DNA of 64,000 bases from Winogradskyella sp. (GCF_028282165.1 NZ_JANQIM010000033.1:62001-126000); one strand, 5' to 3'; counted from the first letter of the stretch, positions 10,101-18,515 are shown. Notes: generated from the sequence alone by a model not told the origin. Numbers and translations: made by a program.

Positions 10101-10603
10101 ATTTTAAGGTTTTGGGACCTCGATTTGGAAAAGATATGAAGCTTGTTTCTGACACTATAAGAGCTTTTTCTGCCGAAGACATCAAAAAAATCGAGCAAAA
10201 AGGCACTTTAGACGTTGAAGTTAACGGAAAAAATATTACATTGGTATTAGATGATGTGGAAATTACATCTCAAGATATAGAAGGTTGGCTCGTTGCTAAC
10301 GAAGGGCCATTAACCGTAGCCCTAGATGTAACAATAACAGAAGAATTACGCGAAGAAGGTATTGCACGTGAGCTCGTAAACCGTATTCAGAATTTGCGTA
10401 AGGATTCAGGGTTCGAAGTTACAGACCGTATAGACGTCCAGCTTCAAAATGATGAACAAGTTTCAGCAGCGATAGCTTCAAATGAAGCCTACATTAAATC
10501 TGAAACCTTAACAGAAAATTTAAAGATTATTGATAATTTAAGTGATGGTATAGAAATTGCCTTTGATGAGGTCAATACCAAATTATTTATACAAAAACAT
10601 TAA
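7199..10603 (+). CDS. ileS: Isoleucyl-tRNA synthetase
   Basis: A class I aminoacyl-tRNA synthetase that charges tRNA-Ile in the cytoplasm. The 1134-residue length and motifs match the eukaryote-like, longer IleS type. The HIGH-region reads PGVHHVLAR near residue 57, the editing domain includes AWTTTPWTLPSNTAL, and KMSKRLGN is the ATP-binding KMSKS loop. Anticodon-binding and C-terminal domains complete the protein. This type is often associated with lower mupirocin sensitivity, but that is inference here. The dksA-like gene follows after four bases and lspA after that. Confidence 0.97.
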   Translation: MTTKFPEYKGLNLPKVADEISNYWEENNIFEKSVTTRQGKSPFVFFEGPPSANGLPGVHHVLARAIKDIFPRYKTMKGFQVKRKAGWDTHGLPIELGVEKELGITKEDIGTKITIEAYNEACKKAVMRYTDIWNDLTKKMGYWVDMENPYITYKSKYMESVWWLLKQIYDKDLLYKGYTIQPYSPKAGTGLSSHELNQPGTYQDVTDTTVVAQFKAKPESLPEFLQNEDDIYFLAWTTTPWTLPSNTALTVGPKIDYVLVETYNQYTFEPINVILAKSLVSKQFSGKYNEVEAKSELVGFSKEDKKIPFYIVKTFKGEDLVGITYEQLLAYALPNEHPENAFRVISGDFVTTEDGTGIVHTAPTFGADDALVAKQAQPEVPPMLVKDENGNLVPLVDLQGRFRPEMGEFAGKYVKNEYYEDGEVPEKSVDVELAIKLKIENKAFKVEKYKHSYPNCWRTDKPILYYPLDSWFIKVTDVKDRMHELNTSINWKPKSTGEGRFGNWLANANDWNLSRSRFWGIPLPIWRTEDGKEQKCIGSVEELKAEMQLAVEAGIMQSDIFQSFEVGNMSEDNYEKIDLHKNIVDKIVLVSPTGQPMKRENDLIDVWFDSGSMPYAQWHYPFENKDLIDKNEAFPADFIAEGVDQTRGWFYTLHAIATMVFDSVAYKNVVSNGLVLDKNAQKMSKRLGNAVDPFETLANHGADATRWYMISNANPWDNLKFDIDGVEEVKRKFFGTLYNTYSFFSLYTNLDGFNYSEDDIPLNERPELDRWILSELNTLIEKVDKFYADYEPTRAARAISNFTQDYLSNWYVRLSRRRFWKGDYQSDKISAYQTLYTCMVTIAKLGAPIAPFFMDRLYLDLNAVTNKESFESVHLAQFPTADTSAIDKVLERKMENAQTISSLVLSLRAKEKIKVRQPLHKIMIPVDSQQQKEEIEAVAALIKHEVNVKEIELLEDASDILVKQIKPNFKVLGPRFGKDMKLVSDTIRAFSAEDIKKIEQKGTLDVEVNGKNITLVLDDVEITSQDIEGWLVANEGPLTVALDVTITEELREEGIARELVNRIQNLRKDSGFEVTDRIDVQLQNDEQVSAAIASNEAYIKSETLTENLKIIDNLSDGIEIAFDEVNTKLFIQKH

Positions 10604-10607
10604 GCAC

Positions 10608-10991
10608 ATGGCAACAGATACAAAAAACAGATACTCTGATAAAGATTTAGAAGCTTTCAGAGTTTTAATTCAGGAAAAAATAGATAAAGCTGAACACGAT
10701 TTAGAATTAATAAAAAGTGCCTATATGAACGACCACAATAATGGCACAGACGATACGTCTCCAACGTTCAAAGCTTTTGAAGAAGGAAGTGCCACCATGA
10801 GTAAGGAAGCAAATTCTGCATTGGCAATTCGCCAAGAAAAGTTTATTCGCGATTTAAAGAATGCCATGATTAGGATTGAGAATAAGACTTACGGAGTTTG
10901 CAGAGTTACGGGCAAACTGATAAATCCCGAACGCCTAAAATTAGTGCCTCATGCTACACTAAGCATTGAAGCTAAGAACATGCAGAAGTAA
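10608..10991 (+). CDS. DksA/TraR-family protein lacking three of four zinc cysteines
   Basis: A 127-residue DksA/TraR-like protein. Such proteins reach into the RNA polymerase secondary channel and act with ppGpp. The N-terminal coiled coil spans about residues 10-90. The C-terminal globular domain keeps the family frame (YGVCRVTGKLI, RLKLVPHAT), but of the four zinc-finger cysteines only Cys98 remains; the others are Thr101, Leu118 and Glu121. Zinc-free DksA paralogues are known in other bacteria. The ATG at 10608 was chosen over a longer frame overlapping ileS because it is four bases after the ileS stop and fits the family N-terminus. Confidence 0.85.
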   Translation: MATDTKNRYSDKDLEAFRVLIQEKIDKAEHDLELIKSAYMNDHNNGTDDTSPTFKAFEEGSATMSKEANSALAIRQEKFIRDLKNAMIRIENKTYGVCRVTGKLINPERLKLVPHATLSIEAKNMQK

Positions 10992-11012
10992 AATGTTAAA
11001 TAAATATAGATT

Positions 11013-11046
11013 AAAGCCTTGGAACAATAGTTTTAAGGCTTTTTTT
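11013..11046 (+). terminator. Rho-independent terminator after the dksA-like gene
   Basis: An 8-bp stem (AAAGCCTT / AAGGCTTT) with a 14-base loop, running into a T tract. It separates the ileS-dksA-like transcript from lspA. Confidence 0.75.
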
Positions 11047-11149
11047 ATTTTGGTTTAGCTTTTGGTAAAGTCCAAAATATCTTAATAAAAGAGATTGAAG
11101 CTATTGCTATTAAAATAACTTTAAAAAAGACAGCATTGAATACTCCCAA
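11045..11149 (-). CDS. Possible small membrane protein (34 residues)
   Basis: A short frame on the minus strand begins at a TTG and ends with TAA. It would encode one hydrophobic helix (VILIAIASISFI) followed by a short basic tail (KIFWTLPKAKPK), a layout seen in real small membrane proteins. There is no supporting promoter box, the start is weak and the frame overlaps the T tract of the terminator. It could easily be chance in AT-rich intergenic DNA. Confidence 0.15.
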   Translation of the reverse strand: MGVFNAVFFKVILIAIASISFIKIFWTLPKAKPK

Positions 11150-11210
11150 AATAAGTACATCCTAAAATCTATTAGTGGCAATATTGCTGTGGTTAAAAAG
11201 AATAATCAAT

Positions 11211-11218
11211 TACATTTG
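11211..11218 (+). promoter_or_regulatory. Predicted promoter -7 box of lspA
   Basis: TACATTTG matches TAnnTTTG exactly, 14 bases before the lspA ATG. With the terminator upstream, it implies that lspA has its own promoter. Confidence 0.5.
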
Positions 11219-11232
11219 CCCAAAATCGTTTA

Positions 11233-11898
11233 ATGTCCCTAAAGAAAGCTTTCATTGTAATTGTCCTTATTTTACTTATTGATCAAATCAGTAAAATCTA
11301 TATCAAAACGCATTTTGTGTTAAATGAGGATGTTACTGTATTTTCTTGGTTTAAAATCGCTTTTGTTGAAAATGACGGTATGGCTTGGGGAACAAAATTG
11401 AGTGATTTCTTTACTTTTATTTCAGACAAGTCTGCAAAGCTTATTTTAACTTTGTTTAGAATTGTAGCGGTTACGGGAATTGGATTTTGGCTAATGGATG
11501 TTATCAAAAAAAAGAAATCTAAAACACTTGTTTTTGCCATAGCCTTGATTTTTTCAGGTGCTTTGGGTAATATAATTGATTCAGTTTTTTATGGCGTGTT
11601 GTTTAGCGATAGTTATATGCAAGTCGCTACGTTTTTACCAGAAGGAGGAGGTTATGCTAAAGTGTTTCATGGTAAGGTGGTAGATATGCTTCATTTTCCT
11701 ATTTGGAGTGGCATTTTACCAGAGTGGCTACCCTTTTTTGGCGGAAAATATTTTTCGTTCTTTGATCCAGTATTCAACGTTGCTGATATAGCCATCAGTA
11801 CTGGGATTGGTATTTTGATTGTGTTTAATAAGAAAGCGTTCAAAGATGCCTCTAAAAGTGAAACACTTGATGGGGAGTCACACAATAATCCAGCTTAA
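11233..11898 (+). CDS. lspA: Lipoprotein signal peptidase (signal peptidase II)
   Basis: An inner-membrane aspartyl protease that removes the signal peptide from diacylglyceryl-modified prolipoproteins, of which this window encodes several. Catalytic aspartates are visible as Asp116 in GNIIDS and Asp185 in FNVADIAIS, and the conserved Asp17 lies in the first helix (LLIDQISK). At 221 residues it is longer than proteobacterial LspA (about 165) because of an extra loop around residues 120-175, as in other Bacteroidota. Its 3' end overlaps the convergent cyclo-ligase gene by 47 bases. Confidence 0.95.
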   Translation: MSLKKAFIVIVLILLIDQISKIYIKTHFVLNEDVTVFSWFKIAFVENDGMAWGTKLSDFFTFISDKSAKLILTLFRIVAVTGIGFWLMDVIKKKKSKTLVFAIALIFSGALGNIIDSVFYGVLFSDSYMQVATFLPEGGGYAKVFHGKVVDMLHFPIWSGILPEWLPFFGGKYFSFFDPVFNVADIAISTGIGILIVFNKKAFKDASKSETLDGESHNNPA

Positions 11899-12415
11899 TA
11901 TCGTCTTCTGAGGTTTCAAAGTACTCTTCTTCAGCTTCAAAAAAGGATAATCCTATTTTTATAGTTTCAGGGTTGCACTGAGCCAAAAACCGATCGTAAA
12001 AGCCCTTACCATAACCTATTCTATTCCCACGCTGATCAAAAGTCAATAGGGGTATAAAAACGACATCTATTTGAGACGGTTTAATCTCAATCCCATCAAT
12101 AGGTTCTGGAATATTATAGGCGTTTTTTGTTATTCTGGTACCATCGGTAAGCAGATAATGCGTCATGCTAAAATCTTCGAAATTACTCTTAGAGATGACA
12201 ACATTTTTATCCTTGCCAGCAAGAATATTCAAAATATACTCGGTATTGATTTCCTTTTGCTCTTCAATAGTTAAAAAGAGATGATAAAACTCCTTATCCC
12301 AAATGCGGAGTTGCAATAATTGATTGGCAATAGCGAGACTGTTGTCCTCTATTCTATCCAATGGCATTTCTTTTCGAAGCGACTTGTATTTCTTTCTAAG
12401 CTCAGATTTGGTCAC
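11852..12415 (-). CDS. 5-formyltetrahydrofolate cyclo-ligase
   Basis: It converts 5-formyl-THF to 5,10-methenyl-THF with ATP, returning this folate to one-carbon metabolism. The 187-residue protein has the family N-terminus (KSELRKKYKSLRKEM), and the C-terminal signature VVFIPLLTFDQRGNRIGYG followed by KGFYDRFL. It starts at a GTG whose bases overlap the stop of the upstream gene (GTGA), indicating translational coupling. The 3' end runs 47 bases into lspA on the other strand. Confidence 0.93.
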   Translation of the reverse strand: MTKSELRKKYKSLRKEMPLDRIEDNSLAIANQLLQLRIWDKEFYHLFLTIEEQKEINTEYILNILAGKDKNVVISKSNFEDFSMTHYLLTDGTRITKNAYNIPEPIDGIEIKPSQIDVVFIPLLTFDQRGNRIGYGKGFYDRFLAQCNPETIKIGLSFFEAEEEYFETSEDDIKLDYCVTPHQVFHF

Positions 12416-13380
12416 AGTTTTAACTTTGTTGAAATATGGAAAATAGCATCTCCTTGGTAAATAATGGGTGATTCGTTCACATTAAAAATATAACCGTTAT
12501 TAGGTGCTTTTACAAAATGGTTAAAGCTTCCGTAAGGATCTGTAATATGTCCTAAAACATCTCCTTTTTTTACTTGGGTATTTACAGAGATCTTAGACTT
12601 AAACATCCCAGAATGACTTGCCCTAATCCATTTGCTTTCAATTATTTTAATACCATTCTTTTTTGGTTTTGACGCTTTAAATTTTCGGTTTAGCATTCCT
12701 AAATGGTGTAAAACCCGCTTTGTGCCATTAACACCGGTATTAGTTACCGTTTTGTCTATATGAAAAGACTTTCCGCCTTCAAAAAGTAGTATAGGAATGC
12801 CCAGTTTATAGCATGTGTGCCTAAAGGACTTGTTTAGATTTTTTGAATAATAAACAATAGGTGCACCGAAAATCTGCGCTAATTCGTCTAAAACAATCTC
12901 ATTTTTTACTATTCTAATTTGGGCAGCATTGAATCTATCAGCCCCACCCGTATGGAAATCCAAAATTAAATCGGCGTGTGGCACAATTTCAGTCATAAGC
13001 TTATGGGCTACCCTACTTGCTAATGAGCCATTTTTACCACCAGGGAAAACACGATTTAAATCTCTACCGTCAGGGAATTCCCTGTCCATATGAATAAAGC
13101 CAAAAACATTAATTACCGGAATACAAATAATGGTCCCCTTTTTTGGCTTGTTGATCCCTTTGGCTATAATCTGTCGTACAATTTCTACACCATTAACTTC
13201 ATCGCCATGAATACCAGCTGTTATCAATACCGTTGGACCAGGTTTTTTAGAACGTTCTATAATTACCGGAACATCAATAGTATTTTGGGTGTGTAATTTG
13301 GCAACATTAAAACTCACTTTAGCACTTTTGCCTAGTGCTACTTTTTCTCCTAGTATATCTAATACTTCTTTTTCACTCAT
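12412..13380 (-). CDS. M14-family succinylglutamate desuccinylase/aspartoacylase-like protein
   Basis: A 322-residue predicted zinc carboxypeptidase-fold deacylase. Zinc ligands are suggested by HGDEVNG (HxxE, about residues 59-65) and the LDFHTGG motif about residues 142-148. The C-terminal third looks like a beta-sandwich or barrel (VKKGDVLGHITDPYG). The gene begins on the base after the rimK stop, so the two products are made together. Close pairing with rimK suggests work on glutamyl- or N-acyl-linked substrates, but the actual substrate is unknown. It is not a clear AstE, because no arginine succinyltransferase genes are near. Confidence 0.8.
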   Translation of the reverse strand: MSEKEVLDILGEKVALGKSAKVSFNVAKLHTQNTIDVPVIIERSKKPGPTVLITAGIHGDEVNGVEIVRQIIAKGINKPKKGTIICIPVINVFGFIHMDREFPDGRDLNRVFPGGKNGSLASRVAHKLMTEIVPHADLILDFHTGGADRFNAAQIRIVKNEIVLDELAQIFGAPIVYYSKNLNKSFRHTCYKLGIPILLFEGGKSFHIDKTVTNTGVNGTKRVLHHLGMLNRKFKASKPKKNGIKIIESKWIRASHSGMFKSKISVNTQVKKGDVLGHITDPYGSFNHFVKAPNNGYIFNVNESPIIYQGDAIFHISTKLKL

Positions 13381-14256
13381 CTATCTTCGATTGCGTTCTA
13401 TAAAAGTAATAATTGCCCTCGCTATATTTTTTTGGGTTGCTCTTTCAATACCTTCTAAGCCAGGTGTGGAATTAACTTCCATAATCAATGGTCCTCTATT
13501 TGACTGAAGCATGTCCACACCACAAACAGGCAGCTTCAAAGCACGTGCTGCTTTGATGGCTAGTTTTAATTCATCTTCTGATAGCCGAATTAAGTTGGCA
13601 CTTCCCCCTCTGTGTAAGTTAGAACGAAATTCGCCTTCTCTGCTTTGACGTTTCATGGCGCCAACCACTTGGCCATCTACGATCAATGCTCTTAAATCTG
13701 CGCCTTTAGCTTCAGCAATATATTCTTGTACAAGTGCTCTAGCTTGTAAACCATTAAAAGCTTCTAAAACAGATTCAGCAGCATTTTTAGATTCGGCCAA
13801 AACGACACCTAGTCCTTGAGTCCCTTCTAATAATTTTATAACTACAGGTGGTCCGCCAACATGATTCAAAACCTCTTCAACATCTCTAGAGTAATTAGTG
13901 AAAACGGTTTTAGGCATACCAATGCCAGCTTTAGACAGGCGCTGAAAACTTCTCAGTTTGTCTCTACTTCTTAAAATAGCATCAGAAGTTACGGTTGTAA
14001 AAACATTCATCATTTCAAACTGTCTTACCACAGCACAACCAAAAAAGGTCACGGACGCTCCAACTCTAGGAACAATGGCATCTACATAATCTAAATATCG
14101 ATCTTTATAGTAAATAGTAGGTTTCTCCCTTTCAATGATGATATCGCACTTAAGTGGGTCGATGACTTCCATATCGTGTCCTCTTTTTTCACCTTCTTCA
14201 ACTAGACGACTCGTAGAATACAAATTTTCATTTCGGGAGAGTATGACAATGTTCAT
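13381..14256 (-). CDS. rimK: RimK, ATP-grasp glutamate ligase for ribosomal protein S6
   Basis: An ATP-grasp ligase that in E. coli adds glutamates to the C-terminus of ribosomal protein S6. The N-terminus [18 protein letters not shown] closely follows the RimK start, so the ATG at 14256 was chosen; a frame opening at 14319 adds 21 residues with no family counterpart and would cross the promoter box. ATP-grasp features include [18 protein letters not shown], the [17 protein letters not shown] stretch and [13 protein letters not shown] near the end. Length is 291 residues, close to the E. coli enzyme. Confidence 0.92.
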   Translation of the reverse strand: MNIVILSRNENLYSTSRLVEEGEKRGHDMEVIDPLKCDIIIEREKPTIYYKDRYLDYVDAIVPRVGASVTFFGCAVVRQFEMMNVFTTVTSDAILRSRDKLRSFQRLSKAGIGMPKTVFTNYSRDVEEVLNHVGGPPVVIKLLEGTQGLGVVLAESKNAAESVLEAFNGLQARALVQEYIAEAKGADLRALIVDGQVVGAMKRQSREGEFRSNLHRGGSANLIRLSEDELKLAIKAARALKLPVCGVDMLQSNRGPLIMEVNSTPGLEGIERATQKNIARAIITFIERNRR

Positions 14257-14301
14257 AATAACACTTAAAGTGTCTAAAGTTAAAAAGTATTTAGAGTTAG
14301 T

Positions 14302-14309
14302 CAAACTTA
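14302..14309 (-). promoter_or_regulatory. Predicted promoter -7 box of rimK operon
   Basis: Read on the minus strand the sequence is TAAGTTTG, an exact TAnnTTTG, 45 bases before the rimK ATG. It is back to back with the uvrC promoter box at 14353. Confidence 0.45.
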
Positions 14310-14352
14310 TTAGACTCATAACTTAAGATACCTATAACTTATAACTTTTATT

Positions 14353-14360
14353 TACCTTTG
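14353..14360 (+). promoter_or_regulatory. Predicted promoter -7 box of uvrC
   Basis: TACCTTTG matches TAnnTTTG exactly and ends five bases before the uvrC ATG, giving a nearly leaderless transcript if used. Confidence 0.45.
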
Positions 14361-14365
14361 ATTTA

Positions 14366-16159
14366 ATGTCAGAAACTTCGTTAGAAATACAAATAAAAAC
14401 TTTGCCTCATCAACCAGGAGTGTATCAGTATTTTGATGCTGATGAAACCTTGATTTATGTCGGTAAGGCCAAGGATATTAAAAAGCGGGTAAGTAGTTAT
14501 TTTACGAAGCATCATGATTATGGAAAAACAAGAGTTCTAGTAAAGAACATAGCACAAGTAAAGCATATAGTTGTAGAGACGGAAAATGATGCACTCTTGC
14601 TAGAAAATAATCTTATAAAGAAGTATCAACCTAAGTATAACGTGATGCTTAAGGATGATAAATCCTATCCATGGATTTGTGTTAAAAAAGAGCGCTTTCC
14701 TAGAGTATTTTCTACGAGAAGAGTTATTAAAGACGGTTCAGAATATTTTGGTCCTTACACTAGCATGAAGACGGTTAGAACCCTTTTAGACCTTATAAAA
14801 GGACTCTATCATTTACGTACCTGTAATTATGATTTGTCTGAGGCTAAGATCGAAGCAGGAAAGTATAAGGTATGCTTAGAGTTTCATTTAGGCAATTGTA
14901 ATGGCGCTTGCGAAGGTAAAGAAACAGAAGCATCTTACCATTCTAACATAAAATCCATTAGAGAAATTCTAAAAGGGAATTTTAAAGATTCTTTGCAACA
15001 GTTTAGGGCACAAATGAAAGCGTATGCTGAGGCTATGCGATTTGAAGATGCCCAAAAAATAAAGGAAAAGTTAGAGATTTTAGAGAACTATCAGGCCAAA
15101 TCAACAATAGTTAATCCCAAGATTAGTAATGTGGATGTGTTTTCGATTATGAGCGATGAGACCTATGCTTATATTAACTTTTTGCAGTTAAGTTACGGTT
15201 CCATCATAAGATCCCATACCTTGGAAATAAAGAAGAAGCTACAAGAAACGGATAAAGAACTATTGGAAATCGCCATTACTGAAATCAGGCAGCGCTTCAA
15301 TTCCAATTCAAAGGAAATTTATGTGCCTTTTAAACTAGATTTAGGGGAGGGCATTAAGGTCACCATTCCAAAACTAGGCGATAAAAAGAACATTCTCGAC
15401 TTATCCAAGCGCAATGCCATGTACTACCGAATGGATAAGCTAAAACAAATAAAAATTGTAGATCCAGATCGGCATGCTAATAGGATTATGGCACAGATGA
15501 AGGCAGATCTGCGCTTATCGGTAGAGCCAAGGCATATTGAGTGTTTTGATAATTCCAATATTCAGGGCACTAATCCCGTAGCGGCTTGTGTGGTATTCAA
15601 AAATGGAAAACCAAGTAAAAAAGACTATCGCCACTTTAATATTAAAACAGTCGAAGGCCCAGATGATTTTGCATCTATGGAAGAAGTCGTGCACAGACGT
15701 TATAAACGTTTATTGGAGGAGGATCAACCTTTGCCCCAACTAGTTGTTATAGATGGCGGTAAAGGGCAATTATCATCGGCTTTAAAGAGTCTTGATATTT
15801 TAGGATTAAGGGGAAAAATAGCAATCGTCGGAATTGCTAAACGTTTAGAAGAATTATTCTATCCAGATGATCCAATTCCATTATATTTAAACAAAAAAAG
15901 TGAAACGCTAAAGATCATTCAACAATTACGTAATGAAGCCCATCGTTTTGGTATTGAGCACCATAGAAACCGAAGGAGTAAGAGTGCTTTAACAACTGAA
16001 TTAGAGAATATACCAGGTGTAGGAGAACAAACCATTGTTGACCTGATGAAACAATTTAAAACGGTTAAACGGATAGCGAATGCCAAATTAGATGAGCTAG
16101 AAGCTATAGTAGGAGTCTCGCGTGCTAATAAAGTCTATAATTATTATCATAAAGAATAA
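14366..16159 (+). CDS. uvrC: Excinuclease ABC subunit C
   Basis: The dual-incision nuclease of nucleotide excision repair, acting with UvrA and UvrB. Domains in order: GIY-YIG nuclease (PGVYQYF and LIYVGKAKDIKKRV, residues 18-45), a Cys cluster (CNYDL...CLEF...CNGAC, about 150-190), a UVR motif near residue 220 (AMRFEDAQKIKEKLE), the RNase H-like second nuclease (ECFDNSNIQG; VVIDGGKGQLS), and C-terminal helix-hairpin-helix (IPGVGEQTIVDLM). Length of 597 residues is normal. The stop is followed one base later by the start of the patatin gene. Confidence 0.97.
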   Translation: MSETSLEIQIKTLPHQPGVYQYFDADETLIYVGKAKDIKKRVSSYFTKHHDYGKTRVLVKNIAQVKHIVVETENDALLLENNLIKKYQPKYNVMLKDDKSYPWICVKKERFPRVFSTRRVIKDGSEYFGPYTSMKTVRTLLDLIKGLYHLRTCNYDLSEAKIEAGKYKVCLEFHLGNCNGACEGKETEASYHSNIKSIREILKGNFKDSLQQFRAQMKAYAEAMRFEDAQKIKEKLEILENYQAKSTIVNPKISNVDVFSIMSDETYAYINFLQLSYGSIIRSHTLEIKKKLQETDKELLEIAITEIRQRFNSNSKEIYVPFKLDLGEGIKVTIPKLGDKKNILDLSKRNAMYYRMDKLKQIKIVDPDRHANRIMAQMKADLRLSVEPRHIECFDNSNIQGTNPVAACVVFKNGKPSKKDYRHFNIKTVEGPDDFASMEEVVHRRYKRLLEEDQPLPQLVVIDGGKGQLSSALKSLDILGLRGKIAIVGIAKRLEELFYPDDPIPLYLNKKSETLKIIQQLRNEAHRFGIEHHRNRRSKSALTTELENIPGVGEQTIVDLMKQFKTVKRIANAKLDELEAIVGVSRANKVYNYYHKE

Positions 16160-16160
16160 A

Positions 16161-18425
16161 TTGAAATTGTCCCAAACATATTATTTAAAGTACAAACCTT
16201 TTGCAATTATTTTTCTGCTTTGTTTTTTGTTCTCTAACACATATAAACTACAAGCTCAAAAAGAAAAAGAACCAAAAGTAGGGTTAGTTTTAAGTGGTGG
16301 AGGGGCAAAAGGCTTTGCGCATATTGGTGCCTTAAAAGTTATAGATAGTTTAGGTATAAAAATAGACTACGTTGCAGGCACTAGTATGGGAGCAATAATT
16401 GGCTCTCTGTATGCAACTGGTTATTCGGGGAAACAATTAGAGGATTTATTTGGTGCTATTGATTTTGATGAATTGATTAATGATGAATTCCCAAGATCGT
16501 CAAAACCTTTTTATGAACGTAAAAATGCTGAAAAGTATGCTGTAAGTCTCCCATTTGACAACTTTAAAATCAATTTGCCTTCTGGTCTATCGCGAGGTCA
16601 AAATGTATATAATTTACTTTATCAGTTAATGCTGCCAGTTAATGAAATAAGGGATTTTGAACAATTGCCAATTCCATTTTTTTGCATTGCAACAAATATA
16701 GAGACAGGTGAATCTATCGTTATGGACAAAGGAAGGTTGGCCGAAGCCGTAACCGCAAGTGGAGCTCTACCTTCTTTATTTCAACCCGTAACTATTAACG
16801 ATACCATCTTACTCGATGGAGGTGTAACCAACAATTTTCCGGTTGAAGAACTTAGAGCCAAGGGCATGGATATTATAATCGGTGTTGATGTGCAAGATGC
16901 GCTTAAAAACAGGGAGTCTTTGAAATCCGCACCAGAGATCTTAGTTCAGATTAACAATTTTAGGACGATTAATGCAATGAAGAGTAAAGCGCCTTTAACG
17001 GATGTCTATATTAAACCAGACATTACAGACTTCACTGTCATTTCTTTTGATGAAGGGGGCGAAATTATTGCAAGTGGTGAGGCTGAGGCAAGAGCAAATA
17101 TAGAACAGCTATTGAATGTAAAACGTCAACAAATATCACCTTTAAATAGACCTAAACGCCATATTTTAGATAGTATAAAAATAAATTCAATTAACATAAG
17201 TGGTAATGAAAGGTATACGAGGTCGTATATTTTAGGTAAGCTTAAATTTAAAAACAATGAAAAAATAAGCTACGATGATTTTAAGGAAGGTATAAATAAC
17301 CTTATAGCTACCAATAATTTTGAGGCATTTAGGTATTATTTAGAGCCAAGTACAGGGAGTTCCGGTTACAATTTAGTAGGCGATATTAGAGAATCCGAGG
17401 CGTCTACTTTTTTAAAGCTAGGCGTGCATTACGATGGTCTGTATAAGAGTGCAGCATTAGCAAATTTTACCAAAAAAAGACTGCTTTTTAATAATGACAT
17501 AGCTTCCTTAGATATTATTTTGGGGGATAATTCCAGATACAATTTTGATTATTTTATTGACAAAGGGTTCTATCTTAGTATTGGAATAAAGTCGCGTTTC
17601 AATCAGTTTAATAAAAATGTAAATCCCTTATTGGGACTAGATGAAGATTCCCCTTTGCTAACAGGCTTAAACAAAATTGATGTAGAACTTACTGATTTTA
17701 CCAACCAAATATATTTACAGACTATTTTTAGAAGAGATTTTGCGCTTAGGGTTGGAGCTGAACACAAACGTCTTAAAATTACCTCAGAAACTATCATAGA
17801 TGATAATCAAGGAGATGAGTTTACTTTTGAGAATACAGATTATTTTAGTGTTTTTGGAAACTTGGTTTTTGATGATTACGATAATCCTTATTTTCCTAAA
17901 TCTGGCTTTTACTTTAATGGAGATTTTCATCTGTATCTCAATGCATCTGATTTCAATAACGATTTTGAGCAATTCTCAATTGCCAAGGCAGATATAGGGT
18001 ATGCTTTTAGTTTTACAGATAATGTGGCCCTGAAGACAGAAACCAGTGGCGGTTTTAAAATTGGAGATAACTCTAGTACAGCTTTAGGTTTTGGTTTGGG
18101 AGGCTATGCCAATAATTTTATAAATAATTTCCAGTCCTTCTATGGCTACGATTATTTGGAATTGTCTGGAGACAGTTTTGTTAAAGCTACCTTCACTTTA
18201 GATTACGAGGTTTTTAAAAAGCACCATATTCTCTTAGCTGCCAATTATGCTAATATTGAAGATGGAATTTTTGAAACTGGCGAATGGTTGTCGTCACCAG
18301 ATTTCAGTGGTTATGCATTAGGGTATTCACTAGAGACGTTTCTTGGGCCTTTGGAAGCTAAATATACTTACTCGCCAGATACAGGTAATGCTTATTGGTT
18401 TTTTAATCTTGGATTTTGGTTTTAA
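16161..18425 (+). CDS. Patatin-like phospholipase with C-terminal Omp85-like barrel (type Vd-like)
   Basis: A 754-residue exported protein. After a signal peptide (ending KLQAQ) comes a patatin domain with oxyanion motif SGGGAKG, nucleophile elbow GTSMG and the DGG catalytic Asp motif. A POTRA-like segment follows (IKINSINISGNERYTRSYIL), then a beta-barrel of about 350 residues ending in WF. This order matches the type Vd secreted patatins such as PlpD, and predicts a surface-exposed or released phospholipase. The TTG at 16161 was chosen because it directly follows the uvrC stop and leads into a basic-hydrophobic signal peptide; a GTG at 16122 would overlap uvrC. Confidence 0.88.
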   Translation: MKLSQTYYLKYKPFAIIFLLCFLFSNTYKLQAQKEKEPKVGLVLSGGGAKGFAHIGALKVIDSLGIKIDYVAGTSMGAIIGSLYATGYSGKQLEDLFGAIDFDELINDEFPRSSKPFYERKNAEKYAVSLPFDNFKINLPSGLSRGQNVYNLLYQLMLPVNEIRDFEQLPIPFFCIATNIETGESIVMDKGRLAEAVTASGALPSLFQPVTINDTILLDGGVTNNFPVEELRAKGMDIIIGVDVQDALKNRESLKSAPEILVQINNFRTINAMKSKAPLTDVYIKPDITDFTVISFDEGGEIIASGEAEARANIEQLLNVKRQQISPLNRPKRHILDSIKINSINISGNERYTRSYILGKLKFKNNEKISYDDFKEGINNLIATNNFEAFRYYLEPSTGSSGYNLVGDIRESEASTFLKLGVHYDGLYKSAALANFTKKRLLFNNDIASLDIILGDNSRYNFDYFIDKGFYLSIGIKSRFNQFNKNVNPLLGLDEDSPLLTGLNKIDVELTDFTNQIYLQTIFRRDFALRVGAEHKRLKITSETIIDDNQGDEFTFENTDYFSVFGNLVFDDYDNPYFPKSGFYFNGDFHLYLNASDFNNDFEQFSIAKADIGYAFSFTDNVALKTETSGGFKIGDNSSTALGFGLGGYANNFINNFQSFYGYDYLELSGDSFVKATFTLDYEVFKKHHILLAANYANIEDGIFETGEWLSSPDFSGYALGYSLETFLGPLEAKYTYSPDTGNAYWFFNLGFWF

Positions 18426-18515
18426 GCCAAAAATTATCAACTTTGTAACTATATGGAACCCTTCTGGTCAGATATAAAACTTCATTTGCACTTCCTTATC
18501 AAAAGGAACCCAGAA

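Noticed and set aside
14257-14319. Longer rimK start adding 21 residues
   Set aside because: RimK proteins begin at the strand matching MNIVILSR; the extra residues have no counterpart and cross the promoter box.
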